Below are positions 41,811-55,339 of a DNA stretch of 64,000 nucleotides, piece by piece. The notes under the pieces were generated by a model. It was not told the origin of the DNA. It searched no databases and saw only the letters and a program-made list of their open reading frames with translations. Position 1 is the stretch's first letter. Each line of letters opens with the position of its first letter. The stretch lies in the NCBI GenBank assembly GCA_026826555.1, contig JAKSZT010054334.1, forward strand, positions 31,027,072-31,091,071, read 5' to 3'. The stretch comes from Tolypeutes matacus (taxonomy: Eukaryota; Chordata; Mammalia; Cingulata; Chlamyphoridae). The position numbers and the translations under genes are program-made.

Positions 41811-43924
41811 AATATTAAACAGCATTTCATGCATTTTGGGAAAGAAAGCCTTTCTATTTAGGTTCACTCCAGATTCTCTGGAGATGTATTTGGAAATCTC
41901 CCCTGCTGAACTGGACTCATCACCACGGCCTTTTTATTCACTTACAAAATGCTTCCCCAGAATCCCAGCTCAATTACCTTTTGTCTCCCCTCTGTCCTAA
42001 TACTCACTGGTTGGATGCATGAAAAACAAAGCAGCAAGGTCAACTGTCCTCTTTCGCTCCCACAATGGTTTGTCTGTCTTGTTTTCCAGAACCAAATACC
42101 TATAAGTGTATGTGTGTGTCTATATCCATGTATCTACATCTATTATATAGCTATTTCACAAACATTTACCTTTGCATAGAGGAATTATATATATTTACCA
42201 TTTATTTTATATAATATTCTACATAGTACTTTATATTATATACTTCCTTTAGGTAAGAATAAATGTTTGTGCACAATGCTTTCACCAGTCTTCTCAAAGC
42301 ATATGTTTACATGTCATTTCAGAGATCCAATATCTGAAAAACTATCATGAACACCGCATATTTAATCAATTCAACAACTAGCTACTGACTGCTGATGAGG
42401 TGCAAAGCCCGTACTCTGTTTTGTGGGGAATATAAAGATCAGTAAGAAAGTAACACAAGTAAGCCCTTACCTTCAAATAAATTTACCACATAACCCCAGA
42501 TAAATAGTCTTTGGAGCATTAGTGCTAAAGCATTGTGTATGTGGATTGAAATATGTGCATGTAGGCTGTATGCCAGTGTTCGTGAATGCACCTAATCAGT
42601 TAAGATTGAGATCTGGGACTGGAATAGACTTTTAGAGCAATATAGCTAAGTAAATTGGATGGTTTGGTTGGCTCAAAGAGCCACTCCTAGTTTAAGCTGG
42701 TATTGTGCTTTAACTAGAAAGATGTGAATTGGGCTCCAATAAGGAATAAATTTACCTTAGGCTGATAAAACAATTTACTTTCTCTAAAGCACTTCCACAT
42801 GTATTATAATGCTTCTATATGATGCTTTGAAAACATTATGACATACATCCAACAATACATAAGAGATGAACAGATATCCTTACGGATATTAAGGAATTAT
42901 GCTTGACCAGAACCCAGAATGCTAGCCTTATGTTTCACTTCAATTTTGCTTTCTATTGTCTATGTTTTTGTTTTTTCTTAAAAATATTTAGTGGGTTTGG
43001 ATGGAAGGAAAAAATTCCTCTGGTGGGAATGCAAGTGCACTACGTGTGTGTGTGAGTGTGTGTGCGTGTGTGCTGCAGTTTTAAATGTCTTTCCAGAGGT
43101 CTTGGTCTGTTGCAATGGCCTTGCCAATCCTTCAATTACTGTTTTTCTTTCATGAGAAATTGTTACTAGAATGCACTCACCCTTTTAGGAAGCTGTGAAT
43201 GTGGTTATAATTGCTTGTTTCTAAGATAATTGGCCTGACTGCATAGCCCTGGAAAAGTTACTTGAACAAATGGAATGTGGTGGAGAGCCTGAGCTGCATT
43301 CAGACTTAATCTCTGCAGCAAGGCCATGCTGCCACGGTGTACCATTGTCCTCAAACGACCACAGTAGGTTGTAAGAGATATGAAACAAGAAAAGAAGTTC
43401 TAAAAATAAGGCCATCTCAAAGTGCAACACCACTTGAATTTTGACATTACCTTGCAGAGGGAGTTTTCTTTTGATGGTAAAGTTACCCACTCTAGTTTTT
43501 GATGGGTTCACATCTGGTGGCTGTAGATTGTTAGAGTGTTGCATGGACCTCAATCCCCCATAAAAGGAAGCCCTGGAAATGTAGGTTCCGAATGATATCC
43601 AAGTTTGCAAGAGCAGTGGATGGGAAATAGAAATGGTGAGAGGTCAACTGATTTCAGGCATTAAATCAATGCAAAATTTTCAAACATCTATATTATTGGT
43701 ACTATTAATAGCCTTTGTTGCCATTGATCAAAGAGAAGGGCTAATTCATTATAAGCTGACATAAAATGACCATGTTCTTACTTCCTGGGGAAAAGCTAAA
43801 ATACCCTTTCACTTAAAAGTGTTGGCTTCTGTGGAGTTACAAGGTAGTATTAGTCCCCCCCCCGCCCCATCCCCTTACACTTCAGACCTGTTTTACTTAA
43901 AAAGAAAAAGAAGGTACTAGAAAG
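41811..43924. other. Mostly unique sequence with small repeats
   Basis: A (GT)n-type tract at 43,043-43,072 and a possible worn L2 tail at 42,360-42,480. A 129-codon minus frame at 43,221-43,610 has no recognisable feature. A C/T-rich run near 43,855-43,870. Confidence 0.45.
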
Positions 43925-44060
43925 CTGTCATGATGTATTTCTGCTGCAGTAACTGAAGCTTGGATGCCAGAGAAGTTAAAGAATCTTCAACTTGCCAAGG
44001 GCAAGAGAGTAATAATTCACAAGGCAAACTAGAGACCAATTTGTAATAAGGTAAGTAACC
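43925..44060 (-). mobile_element. MIR SINE fragment
   Basis: Antisense MIR core: 'ggatgccagagaagttaaag', 'aacttgccaagggcaagaga'. Confidence 0.6.
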
Positions 44061-44560
44061 CAATCAAGAGTACCTAATTTAATGAAAGATGGCCCAACCA
44101 TCCAGGTTTATGGAAAGCAGTAAGCTGTGTCAGGAAAATCAACCTAACAAATCAGTATTGCTCTTCTTCTATTTCTGGTTTGCATTCTTTATCAGCAATG
44201 TTCTCTCTGTGTGAAAGTCACAGGATAATACAGGTTATATGTAAAGCACCACCAGGATTGGAAATAATTTGAAATTCACAAGCTTCAGGAAGGGATTGCC
44301 AAAGACCTTCCTCCAAGACTTGCCAGATGACAAGACGGGTCCATGGTAAGGCTGCTTCTGGGTGCAGTGAGCTCTCTGGTTCATTTTGCCAAGCCTTTTT
44401 TTCAATAATGAGCAAATTAAACAGCCTCTGAGAGCTACTTTTTTTTTTTTTTAAGTTATGCATAACTAGGAAAATAATACACTTTCTTTTCTTTTTTTTA
44501 AGCCATGACAACACAATGATAATTTTCTTCTACATCAAACCATAATGACTCTACAAAGAA
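44061..44560. other. Unassigned sequence
   Basis: No family recognised; short T runs near 44,440 and 44,490. Confidence 0.4.
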
Positions 44561-44830
44561 TGAGGCAGACCTGTATATAATGATATGGCAAGACTTAGAG
44601 ATGAACTAAGTGGAAAGTGCAACAGGAAGAATCCATTATTTACGCAAATATATAGGGAAAAACAGCTAGAAACATGTAGACCTACCTAAACTATAAAAAT
44701 TTGTTACCTTTGGGGAGAAACATGGGAGTGGGAGAGGGGTAAAAAAATGGGACTTGTACATTTTATTCTATATACATCTATATTGTTTGAACCTTTTTTG
44801 CTGAAATATACTATTTGCATAATAAAAATA
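44561..44830 (+). mobile_element. Old LINE-like 3' end (tentative)
   Basis: 'ggggagaaacatgggagtgg', then 'gacttgtacattttattcta', then a T-rich stretch and a terminal 'aataaaaatag' follow the layout of an old mammalian LINE tail. The family is not certain. Confidence 0.4.
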
Positions 44831-47800
44831 GTTTTCAAAGAGGGACCACAAATTATGATCACAGTGCTTCACAAACATTGGAAAAACATCCATTTTATTT
44901 TCTGTGTTGTGGCTAATTGTGTATTTATATAATTTTTTTTTCCTGTTATAATATTTACTGTAGGACAGACAAGAAAGGGTTAAGCCATCTAGGTCATTTT
45001 TAAACTCCTGGATACTTGCAATCAAGGCAATCAAAATCCACTTCCACCTTAGCCCTCTGTCATCATTCATCAAATAGGTCCTGCTCTGCTGGGAAGGCAA
45101 TGTTGTTTCACAAGTAGGAAAATACCCAGCTGCAAATGGTTTGCACAACACTGGTGGGAAGAAATCTGCTGAGGATTCAATGGGAAAGCAGTTAGTGGTG
45201 CCTGGATCCAATGTCATCGTGTTTGTTCTTTGTTTCTTTACAGACTAACCTTTCCCAAATAGCCCAACATCTTGGGGACAAATGAAAAATGTGCTGGCAC
45301 ACACAGAGAACATTAGAAATCACTGTTAAACTAATTCTAACATGGAAGAAATCAGCATTGGGAAGTCTCTCTGAAGGAAGTGGAATCCCAAAGACTCCCT
45401 TCTAAGCTGACTGCCTTTCTGGTTTCATTTGTGTTGTCAGAAGCACTACTGTACCACCTTTTGATGTCTCATTTTTCTTCAGCATCTGCTCTCAAACCAT
45501 ATTTTTAGAAGGTCACGGTAATTCTGTGCTGGCCTCAGTATATGGGTTTCTTGGTGAGGGCAGGAGAGATTTTTACTTTCTTTCTTTCTGGCCCTTCCTA
45601 TTTTTCATCTTCCTTAATTCAATGCTTTGTGCGCTACCGCAAGCAGGCATGTTGGGATGTATCATAGACCTGGACAGACAGGTATTTAGATTTTTAATCT
45701 TCAAGGGAAAGAGGAAAGCTGATCATTCTGTCAGTATCTAATTAAATCGTTTTCCTTCCCTAAATATGAGTGTGAGAGTCACAGCTGTGGCCAGATCCTT
45801 CTCTGGCTCTGGCAGGAATAGGACTGATAGAGGAATTTGGGAAGGGCTGGAAGGAATCACTCCTCCACAAAGTTATCCTCCTCCCTGAGGCATTTGCTTA
45901 CTTTTCCCTTTCTAGATTTCTACTAGATGGCCAAGTGAGTATCAGTGTGCAAATGTTTCAAAAGATGTGACTGCCATTTGGAAATAAAAACAGGCATAAA
46001 TCTTGATCAATGACCCAGTCTTTTGCCCATGTACATCTCAGGATTCAGACTTTTACCAAGATGCTTATAAAGCTCTCAGTTTCACACCTAAAAGGAAAGT
46101 TTAAACTTGAAGAAGGTGCATGTGAAAGTTATCGTTCAAGGAAGTGGGATATAAAATCCATGATGGAAAGTTGAAGAAGTCATATAAAATTTATTATTAT
46201 CTTCAAGTCTTGGGCAAAATAGGAGTAGATGTCTTATTGTGTGCCTTCCCAGGCCATGTTAACTTCTCAAAGAACACATGCCACCCTCCCCACAGCCAGC
46301 AGCCTTGTTGGCATTATATGCTCCTGGCCATGTCGAGTGGACCATCTTGGACACTTGGCCCAGGAGTGTTGCATCCAGGGCCTGGGTTAAGCCACTGGTT
46401 TCTGTAATGGGGATCCTATTTTTTAAATACATCCTGTTGTATTTCTACTTTTCAGCCATCCTAATTCTTTTTCCTAAGTTCTTTTGCCATTTTTGCCCTG
46501 AGGAAGAGGAGTAGAGAAGGGGAAACCCCTTTAGCCTTTCCAGGCTGAAGGGTTCAGATTCATGTGGGTATATGTCCTTGCCAGCAGAGAAGCCCTTGAT
46601 TCATGTAACCAGAACCACAAGGCACTTCTCAGGCAGTCCAGTAGAAATAACTAAGCAAGCGGTCAAGGCAGATGAGCTTGAAGGCCCTATCAGCCTATAG
46701 GGTGCCTCTAGGAGGATGAGGAAGAGGCTCCCTCTTTGGGTATAAGAATTAGGCACTTACTCTGCACGGAGGGAGGCTGGTAAGTCCAGGTTCAGGCAGC
46801 TGAAGAAGTCCCTTTTGAAATACTCAAAGGCCCTTTTCCTCCAGGGTGAGGTAGCACAGTGCCAGGGCACTCTGCTTGGCAAGCACAACGTAGATTGCAT
46901 TTCAGTCCCCCACTTGCTCACATGGCCACAGGCCTTCATGCAGCGCACACGTGGTCAGACCATACACAGGAGCCCTGAGTCCGAGAATGACTTCCCAGAG
47001 CCTCCAGCTTCCAGTGCGGTGCTCAGAAAGGAGCTAAGAGTTTCCAGGCCATGAAGGAGGGTGAGGAGTGGAGGGAACTGGTTGATGGGTGGTGGACTTA
47101 GGCACTGTTGTGCAAGTCACCCAGGGACCAGGCAGGACAGATATCACAGAGAACTCCTGCAGGAGGACCAGGGTTCCAGGAACACCACCTTGAGAAACAC
47201 TGGCCTGTAGCTGTCCCTCGGCTCTTGAATTTTCGCTATATTCTGGGCTTTGGAATTTGCTTTAATGAGTGCTCAGGTCTTTCACAAAAATTGAGTTTCA
47301 CTCAATAGAAGTTATGGCCAACATAAGTCAATCTTTTATTCCCACAATATGCCCCTCCATTTAGACAATGAGTTCTCTGTAACCAAACTCTAGATTTTAT
47401 AAAATGATCTTCTCCTTCACTCAAAGTTACACATGCATATTTTTTCTTGCCAGCTCTGGTCTTCATCTGGGTTCTTGAATTCCTTAATCACCTCTACTGA
47501 TGAACTCATGATGTTTCTAGATCACGGTTACCAAGCTGGATCCACAAGTGGCCTCGAGACAAAAAAATTCTGTAACCAAGTAAGTTTGGGAAAGACTGCA
47601 CAATATATTCCTCTTTTCATGTTGTCTTCTCTTCCCTATTATTGTTATCATATTAGAGTTTACAGAAATTATTTGAATAATCTCTTTAACCTTGTTTAAC
47701 TTAGTATTCCCTATACTTATTTGACTCTGAAACTCTTCATTTAGAACAGTTCTATGAAAACATTTTGGCAAACACTGTTCTAGATGTTGGATTCTCACAA

Positions 47801-48085
47801 CTGATGATAATGAAGGAACATATTTCTCTAGATGTTTAAAGAATAGTATGTTTTCAGATTGGTTTATTTTCCTATTTGGGAAATCATCTCTCCCTGTTTT
47901 AAAACAGCTGACTGCGTGGGCTTTCAATTTTCAAAGTGGCCTACTCTAGTCTGGTTTTCGCTTTTAATACATCCTCTATTTGAATAAATGATAATTTGTT
48001 TACCATCCATTCTATTCTTTCAAATGGGCTTTCATCTGAAAAGTATTTTTCTAAAATATTTTCATCTTTTTACTCATGCTTGGGT
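44831..48085. other. Mostly unique sequence
   Basis: About 3.3 kb without an assignable repeat or gene. It overlaps the longest open frame of the window (44,768-45,217, minus, 149 codons), which has no domain, low-complexity or signal features and is probably chance. Other frames of 79-136 codons overlap one another on opposite strands. Confidence 0.45.
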
Positions 48086-48185
48086 AGCCCCTTGCTATGT
48101 ACAAGTATTTTCACATTCATTATCTTATTGATTGTTGCTATGACACAGTCATTTTAAACAACCTTGCAAATAGTATTTAAAAATC
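48086..48185. mobile_element. Possible MIR fragment
   Basis: 'attttcacattcattatctt' with 'acaaccttgcaaatag' resembles one end of a MIR, heavily worn. Confidence 0.4.
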
Positions 48186-48834
48186 ATTAGGGCCATTAAT
48201 ATTCTATTTAGTCTGCAAAATTTGAAATGGCTGACTCCTCTATATCATAGACCTAAGAGAATATAAAAGTTTGTCTGTAGCAAATAATGCTCAGAGCTTT
48301 TACTTAAACACAGATTGCTAGATTCCCATGAAAACTAAAGAGAAAGTAAATGGGAGAATTGTTTACTATTATTATTTTAAGAAATACTGCCTTTTAAAAT
48401 ATGCTTCTCCTGATTTATTTTAAATTCTGGCTATCCATATTTCAAGCCTATTATATATAATATATTCTTGAAGATCCTGGGACCTAATTGATGATGGTCT
48501 AGTAACTTCTGGCATATATATACATTTTGTTTGTTGTTTGTAATTCACCCATAACTTTATGAGAGGGACTTTTATTTTTAGAGTTGTTTTTTAGTTACAA
48601 CTTCTAGAATTTCTTAGTTGTTTTATTTTCTCTGTTTCTATTAAAAACAAAAATGTACTGAATGACTAAATAATGAAGATAATCGTTAGCAAACTCCTGG
48701 AACTATGTTCTTTTTTTTTTGAGGGGGGGTAGCTCTCCTTTGTTACCTTTAATACACATGATAATTATATTCAGTCTGAATTAGTTGTATTCTGCTCTTA
48801 ATGATTCCTATGGAATTTAGATTGTTTTTACAAC
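48186..48834. other. AT-rich unassigned sequence
   Basis: No gene or clear repeat. T and G runs at 48,712-48,730. Confidence 0.4.
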
Positions 48835-49470
48835 TTTAGGATATAATTGACAAACAGTAAACTGCACATGTTTAAAGAATATATTGATAGGTTTCAACAT
48901 GTATCTACAAATATGAAATAGTGATCATAATCAAAGTTTCAAACATTTCCATCATTCCAAATGTGTTCTCATGCCTCTTTGCAAACATCTTTTTTCTTCC
49001 CTGTCTCTAGGCAACCACTGATCTGTTTTCCATCACTAATATAAGTTTGCATTTCCTAGAACTTTATGGAATGGAATCAAACAGTTAGATATACTTTTGT
49101 GTGTCTGTGTGTGTGCTTGGCTTCTTTCACTCAGCATAAAGGTTTTAGGGTTCATTATGTTGTATGTATCAAGAATTCATTCCTTTTCAATCTTTTGAAC
49201 ATGAGATATGTTTGAGCATATGTTATTGTTGACTAGTATTCTATTATATGAATATATCACATTCTATCTATTCACCTGTTGCTGTGCAATGGTTTGTTGC
49301 CAGTTTTCTGACTATTGTGAGTAAAGCTGCTATAAACATTTACATGCAAGTCTAATTGTGGACATTTCTTTGTTTTTTCACTTCTCTTGAGGAAATACCT
49401 AGAGGAATAGCTGGGTAGTATGGTAGGTATATATTTAACTTTTTTAGAAATTTTAAAATGTCGCTTGTGA
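48835..49470 (-). mobile_element. Old L1, 3' UTR fragment
   Basis: Antisense L1 3' end: 'ggatataattgacaaacagt', 'gcaaccactgatctgttttc', 'ggcttctttcactcagcata', 'tgtgagtaaagctgctataa' appear in order and spacing. No coding part. Confidence 0.92.
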
Positions 49471-49495
49471 CAACCTGTCAGTGAATTGCAATCAG

Positions 49496-50737
49496 ATTTC
49501 CAGTCATAAATTCAATAAATATTGAATTGAGCACATATTATGTGCTGGTCAAGTAGAAAGTACTTTGCCAAGAGCTGAAGCTACAATGAGAAAATAAACA
49601 CCTTTCCTGTTTTCATGTAGCTTATAGTCTGGTATGGGTGTCAGGTGTTAATTAAATAATTTTGTAAATTGCATAATTTTAAATAGAAATATGTGCACTG
49701 CAGGAAAGGAATATGATCCTGTGAAAGACTGTAATGTAATATACTGACTTCCAAAATTGGGGTCAGGGAAGGATGAATAAGGGGGAGAAACTAGGAGGAG
49801 GGCCGGGGGTATGGAACATGTGAAGAACATCTCAGAAAGAGGGAGCATCATGTGCTAAGTCCCTGAGTGTGAGGAACCTGGTACATTTGAGGACCTGAAA
49901 AAATCAAAGTGACTGCAATAGGAGAAAGAGGCAGGATTCAGACCACACAGGACTGGACAGACCCTATGCATAACTGAGCCTTTGTTTCAAGCAAGTCTGG
50001 GAGCAATTGGAGGGTTTTAAGCAGGGATATAATATGACCAGATTTTGATTTTGAAAAGCTTGCTCAGGTTACAGCATAGAGAACAGATTACAGAGGGGAT
50101 TAGAATAGATATTGAAGACCAGTTAGGAAGTGATTGTGATGGTGTTATGATTTGAGGTGGTGGGCAAGATGATGGAGTCAAACAGAAGGATCTGAGAGAT
50201 GATTGGGAGATAAAATTAATGGTTCTTGGAGATCAGTATGGTATGGGGTGCTGGGGTCCAAGGTGACTCTCAGGTATCTGACTTGAACAACAGTGACATT
50301 TGCTGATGTCGCGACACTAGAACTGGGTAAAGTTTAGGGAAAGATCCTGAATTTAGTTTTGAAAAGTTGAGTTTATGGTATCTTTGAGTCATCCAGAGGT
50401 GCATGCCAAGTGAGCTATATTTGTGTAGATGGTCTTGAGCTCAAAAGAGAGGTCTGATCTAAGGAGATAGATACATTTGTGACTTATCAATATATGCATG
50501 GTACTGAAGCTGTGGCTTTAGGTGAGGTTGTCTGGGGGAGAGGGGCGGTATAGAGTGGGAAGAGATGAAGGCCATCATGGATATTGAGGAGTCAGGTAGA
50601 GAAGGATGAGTCTGAAAAGAGAAGCCATGGCCAGAGGCAAAGAAGAAAACCTGAGAAAGTCACAGAAGTCAAAGATGCTACTTACGTTGAGAAAATGGAA
50701 GACCAAACTGGAATCTATAATGAGGTTGTTACAGAAC
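49496..50737 (-). mobile_element. Long antisense L2 fragment
   Basis: Starts with the antisense L2 tail ('gaattgagcacatattatgt') and proceeds inward: 'gagcatcatgtgctaagtcc', 'ttggagggttttaagcaggg', 'agaccagttaggaagtgatt', 'ttgagtttatggtatctttg'. About 1.24 kb, one of the longer L2 copies here, cut by the LTR at 50,738. Confidence 0.8.
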
Positions 50738-51175
50738 TGTGATGGTTAAGTTCATGTGCCAATTGGCTAGGTAGTGGTGTCCAGCCTATGGATACCACAG
50801 GCCTAATTGTTACTGTGAGGATATTTCCTGAATTTAAGTTATTAGTAAGTTGACTCCTGGATTTAAGTTATCAGTAAGTTGATTACTTCTACAATTGACT
50901 AAGGAGATTGACTTCAACAATGAGGGGAGTCTCATCCAATCAGTTGAAGGCCTTAAAAGGTAAACGGATGATTTCAGCAGTCAGAAAAATAATTTCCATC
51001 TCTACTTCAACCAGCCAGCTTCATCTGGGGAATTCATCAACAACCTTCATTGGAGTTCCCAGCTTGTGGCCTGCCCTATAGAATTTGGATTTTCCCATAA
51101 TTCTTCTAATGAATTTCATAATATTTACATTATATATATATGGTGCTGTTTCCCTGGAGAACACTGATTAATACA
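50738..51175 (+). mobile_element. Solo LTR, MaLR-like, group B
   Basis: 438 bp from 'tgtgatggttaagttcatgt' to 'ttaataca', with near-identical flanks AGAAC (50,733-50,737) and AGAGC (51,176-51,180). Sense orientation, unlike the other two group B copies. A short internal duplication ('atttaagttat(t/c)agtaagttga') occurs at 50,833-50,883. Confidence 0.9.
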
Positions 51176-51180
51176 AGAGC

Positions 51181-51345
51181 ACTTCTAATCCTGTGAAGTA
51201 TGTTCTATTAGTCCTATTTAGCAGATGAGGAAACGGAAGAGGTGGGAAATAACTTTTCTAAACTTATATGGGAAGTAAGTGGTGGACCCAGGTTCCTTGA
51301 CCCAAAGCTCTTTCCACCACGCACACTACACTGCCTCTCCCTATA
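51181..51345 (-). mobile_element. MIR SINE
   Basis: Antisense MIR: 'cagatgaggaaacggaagag', 'ggaagtaagtggtggaccca', 'caaagctctttccaccacgc' in order. Confidence 0.85.
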
Positions 51346-53060
51346 CAAATATAAGAAGATAGGAATCCAAATGATAATATCAGATAAGGAGGACATGATG
51401 ACATGCTTCAGAGAGAGCCAAATGCACACTATTGCTCTTAAGGATTCAAGAATCTAGGTATAATGTTTTTCTCTTTGATCTTCAAACATTTATTTTTAAA
51501 TTGAACCACAAATTTTCCATCATTTACCTTCTCAAAATGATAAAATCCCTGCTAAAAGTGAGGCTGAAAATACTCTAATTAGGTAGGAAAAAACTGTAAC
51601 TGTAACATTTAAAAAATTTAGGGACTATATCTCACAAATTCAAGCTGTGGTTCAAAGTTTTGGGACTGAATTTTAAGAACAGATGCTTTGGATTAAGAAG
51701 GGCAGATAAATACACTGGTTTTGCCATGAGCACACAGTAATTAATGGTAAAAGGGGACATATGTTAAAACCTTCATGGGTGGGGCAGAAAGCAGTTTTGT
51801 GGTTTAAATTAAAGGACTTGGCCTCATGTATCCATTTTCTTTCCCCCTGTGCATTTTACTATTTCCATGCTCCTCTGGCTGATTACCAGAAGCACGTGTA
51901 CCAATCCCTTCAAACAGCCTCATCATCTTTTCCTCCTTGATCCTGCTGTAAAGTTGAAATGCCGAATTTATGACATTGCATTTATTTTCATGGCAACAGA
52001 CTGTGGCATCATAAAAACAGGATTTTGATGACTTCACTGCAGGATCAAGCAGAAGGAGAACCTGAGTTCCATGCAGGAGAAGCTTTTTACCAGACACAAA
52101 TAGCTTTGATGACAGCAGAAGAAAACACAGAAAATTACTGTTGATGTAGAGGAGGGAAAAAACAACACATTTGTCATACAAGTATTTCTATCAAACATTC
52201 TTAAGATGTAGGTATATTTCAAAGATCTGAGTGTTTGGAAACAGATGTCCAGCCTTTGAAGCATGGAAGTTTCAAGTGGTGATTTTTAAATAGATTTTTC
52301 ATCACTGAGTATTTGGCCAACCTTTGAAAGTGAATAAAAATATTTTCTGATTCCGAGGTTAGTATATTTGAAAGAAGTTCCAATGATATTTGTTGATTTA
52401 TAACTAAGTTTAATTCCTGGTTCAATTTTTAAAAATGCTTCAGATGAATTGTTATGAAAATCATGTAGCATTCTACAATTATACTTTGGATCAAATTGTA
52501 TCCTCTCTGTTCATAATAGTATATGATATAACTTTTCTCTGTCATGACTGTAACATAGTTCTTATTCTAATATTTGAGTCCACTTTTCTTCGTTTAGCAC
52601 TTTAAAAAAGTTTTCTTTTTTATTGAGAGGTATGTTTCATATCCCCAAAGTGTTTTATGACATAAAGTCCTCTCTGTGTGTGCTGTGGTTGAATTTAACT
52701 CACAGTACTGACCCCATTGTCCCCATCCTCAGATAGCTCATTGTCCAATCTCACATTCCACTGTAAGGGTGTGTCTGTACAAGTAAGAGCTGTAGAGCTG
52801 CAGTTGGAAAGAAAAATTCTCCCTCACCCTTCCTTATTCTCAATCAGAAAGCCAGCTAAGAGGCCATTGTCTAATGGCAGTTTCTGAGATATTGTCTAAA
52901 TGGATTTTGGAAAACATGATCCAAAAATTACCCTATGTCAATGTCCTAATGTCTGGCTATATCTTGGGATTTTGCCAGAATGTCTAGAAATAATTTGGTG
53001 TACTGGAGGAGTTATAATCTTCATCTTTGCCTACTTTGGAAGTTTTATGCAAATGAAACT
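51346..53060. other. Unassigned sequence
   Basis: About 1.7 kb with no gene or repeat I can support. A 125-codon minus frame at 51,804-52,181 has a hydrophobic start but no family resemblance. Confidence 0.45.
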
Positions 53061-53190
53061 ATAGCATAAACAGAGGTTCAGAGAATAGACTTAGTGGTCC
53101 AATAGTTCTGGTGTGAATCTTGGTTTTGGGTTAGCCTTTCTGCATAACATTGGGCAAACATATTTTGTCAAATAGTAAGATGGTGACCCA
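53061..53190 (+). mobile_element. MIR SINE fragment
   Basis: Sense MIR: 'tctggtgtgaatcttggttt' and 'cataacattgggcaaac', diverged. Confidence 0.55.
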
Positions 53191-54640
53191 GCTTTCTTTT
53201 GGTTCATATTTTGTTGGTCTTCCATTTGTATCTTTTTAAACTTTTATGTTTCATTTTGAGTCTTGTAGATGACAGACTGTTGAATTATTTTTTAATTCAG
53301 TTGGAGGGTCTCTTTCTATTGGTTGGTGAGTGTAACCATTAATATTTATTAAAAGTTAAATATTAATATTTATTAGGATTGATTTTTGGCATCTTTTTTC
53401 TTCTATTTTCCATTCACTGACCTCTTTCTGTTTCTTTTTAATTCGTATTGAAGTTGCTTTTTTTACTTATGACCCATTCCCATATTTATTTACCCTTTTT
53501 GATTTTTAAAATGTTTCAATATCTATATCTTACCATTAACCAAAAGACAATTTTACATACTCTCACGTCTCTTTGATTTCATCCTGTTCTCTACATTTAT
53601 TGTGTTGCTATTGTTTAGAATTTTAGTTCTGGGTGGTTGATATAATTTCTATTTCTATTTTCTATAGTTTTCCTTTTTTTTTTTAATTAAAAAGTAACGA
53701 GTAACTTTACCACTGCATTTGATCAACCATTCTTCCCATCATCTGCAGCATTTCCTAAATATTTTCTCCTTTTTGAGTTTTCCACCAAGAGTATTTCAAT
53801 GTGCACTTTTGAATGGCAAACTTCTGAGGTGTTGTGTGTTCACAAGAATGTTCTTGTTATGCTCACATGTTGAATCAAAATTTGCTTAGATATAACTTAA
53901 GTTCAAAGGTATTTTGTTTTTTTTTACTACTTTAAAAACATTATTCCATTTTCTTTTTGCTGTGAAACATCTGATTTAGTTTGATTTTGTTATTTTGTTG
54001 GTGTACTGCTCTTTCACTCTGGAAACTTTTAGAATGGTCTCTTTGTTGTTGATATTGTCATGTAAGATTTTCTTATCTTCTTGATTGACACTCTCTGGAC
54101 ATTTTTTACTTTTGGTCTTTCATTTTTCTTTAACGATGGGATATTTATCTGCATTATATCTTAAAATATGTCTGTCTTTCTTGTCTTTTTTCCCCCTTTG
54201 GGGGATTCCTTTGATCTGGATGTTGACACTTCTATCATCTGCACATCTTACCTTTCTTTTTACTTTTCTATTTCCTTAACTTTTCTTACTGATTTTTGAG
54301 AGAATTTCTCAATCTAGTCTTTCAGAACACAAATTTGTATTTTGACTGTTTCCATCCTACTCTTTATCCTATCCCTCTGTTTTTAATTTCAATTCATATT
54401 TTTCTAACTTAATATCTCCAGTGGGTGTTTTGATGACTTCTTGTTTTTATTTCAAGTTACTAATAACTTCCCTTATCTTCTGTAAGATATTTAAAAACAT
54501 GCTTATTTTTAAATTCTTGTTTAATCATTTCCAATAATTTTGTTTCAGAACTTCTGTCATCTTTATCATCATCATGCTCCTTAGATGTGTAGTTATTTTG
54601 CCTTATGACCTCATGCTACAAGGTATCATCTTCTCTGTCC
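53191..54640 (-). mobile_element. Old L1 or HAL1-like sequence, antisense
   Basis: T-rich antisense LINE text: 'ttctattggttggtgagtgt', 'catttacatttaat'-type 'accattaatatttattaaaa', 'gtgttttgatgacttcttgt', 'atcatttccaataattttgt'. Consistent with the ORF2 N-terminal to 5' region of an old L1 or a HAL1. No frames. Confidence 0.6.
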
Positions 54641-55339
54641 TGTATTTTGGGTAAGTTTCAAAGTTTACCCAAATCCCTATCCACTCTGGTGAATTTAAAG
54701 AGAAGAAAGGCTGTAAGCCTTAGGTTCCATATCACTACCATTGATGTACCTATTTTCTGGCATTTTACCAAACATGTGGGTCAACGTTTCACTTTTAAAT
54801 CTCAAGGGGAGCAGTGCTAGGAGAAGGCAGTTTGGTGCCTGAGAGGGTGAGGTAATTGAGAGTGAAGATCCCAGAGCAGCTGGCCAGCCCCACTTATTTT
54901 CATTAGTACTCCAGGAATGCAAGGCTTTTGCTTTAAGTTGATTTTACCGGGAGACTAGTTTGGGAACAATTTCTGGAGTGAAGTGTCAAGCATTGACTGT
55001 CCCTAGACAAGGCTTGGGAGAGATAAAACCATAATTTAAGAGTTTTCATCCAGCTATCCTCTGCTTTCCCAACTGTTTCATGTCAGTTTTCCTACCAATA
55101 CTACTCCTCCTCTCCTCCTCTTCTAGAATTTCTCATGGTTATTTTTGGGAAAGCATCTTGGTAGCCAGTCTCTCTTTTTGACCTCATAATAATCCTATAA
55201 GGTAGGCAGTTCTGGGTTCTGGAGCTTTCATGCCCCTACACTGACTGTAAGTTTGTCAAAGGCAGGAATTGTGCTTGCCTGCCTGCCTATTTACCTCCAC
55301 TTGTTTCTATACTTATCCCATTCTTCTTGACTTCTTTAT
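54641..55339. other. Unassigned sequence
   Basis: Nothing recognised apart from faint MIR-like text near 55,190-55,290. Confidence 0.4.

Noticed and set aside
43221..43610. 129-codon minus-strand open frame
   Set aside because: No protein-like features or splice-site context I could support.
44768..45217. 149-codon minus-strand open frame, the longest in the window
   Set aside because: No recognisable domain, signal peptide or repeat pattern, and part of it overlaps a probable LINE tail. A frame of this length is expected by chance in 64 kb of AT-rich DNA.
47517..47927. 136-codon minus-strand open frame
   Set aside because: Overlapped by a plus-strand frame of 88 codons; neither is recognisable.
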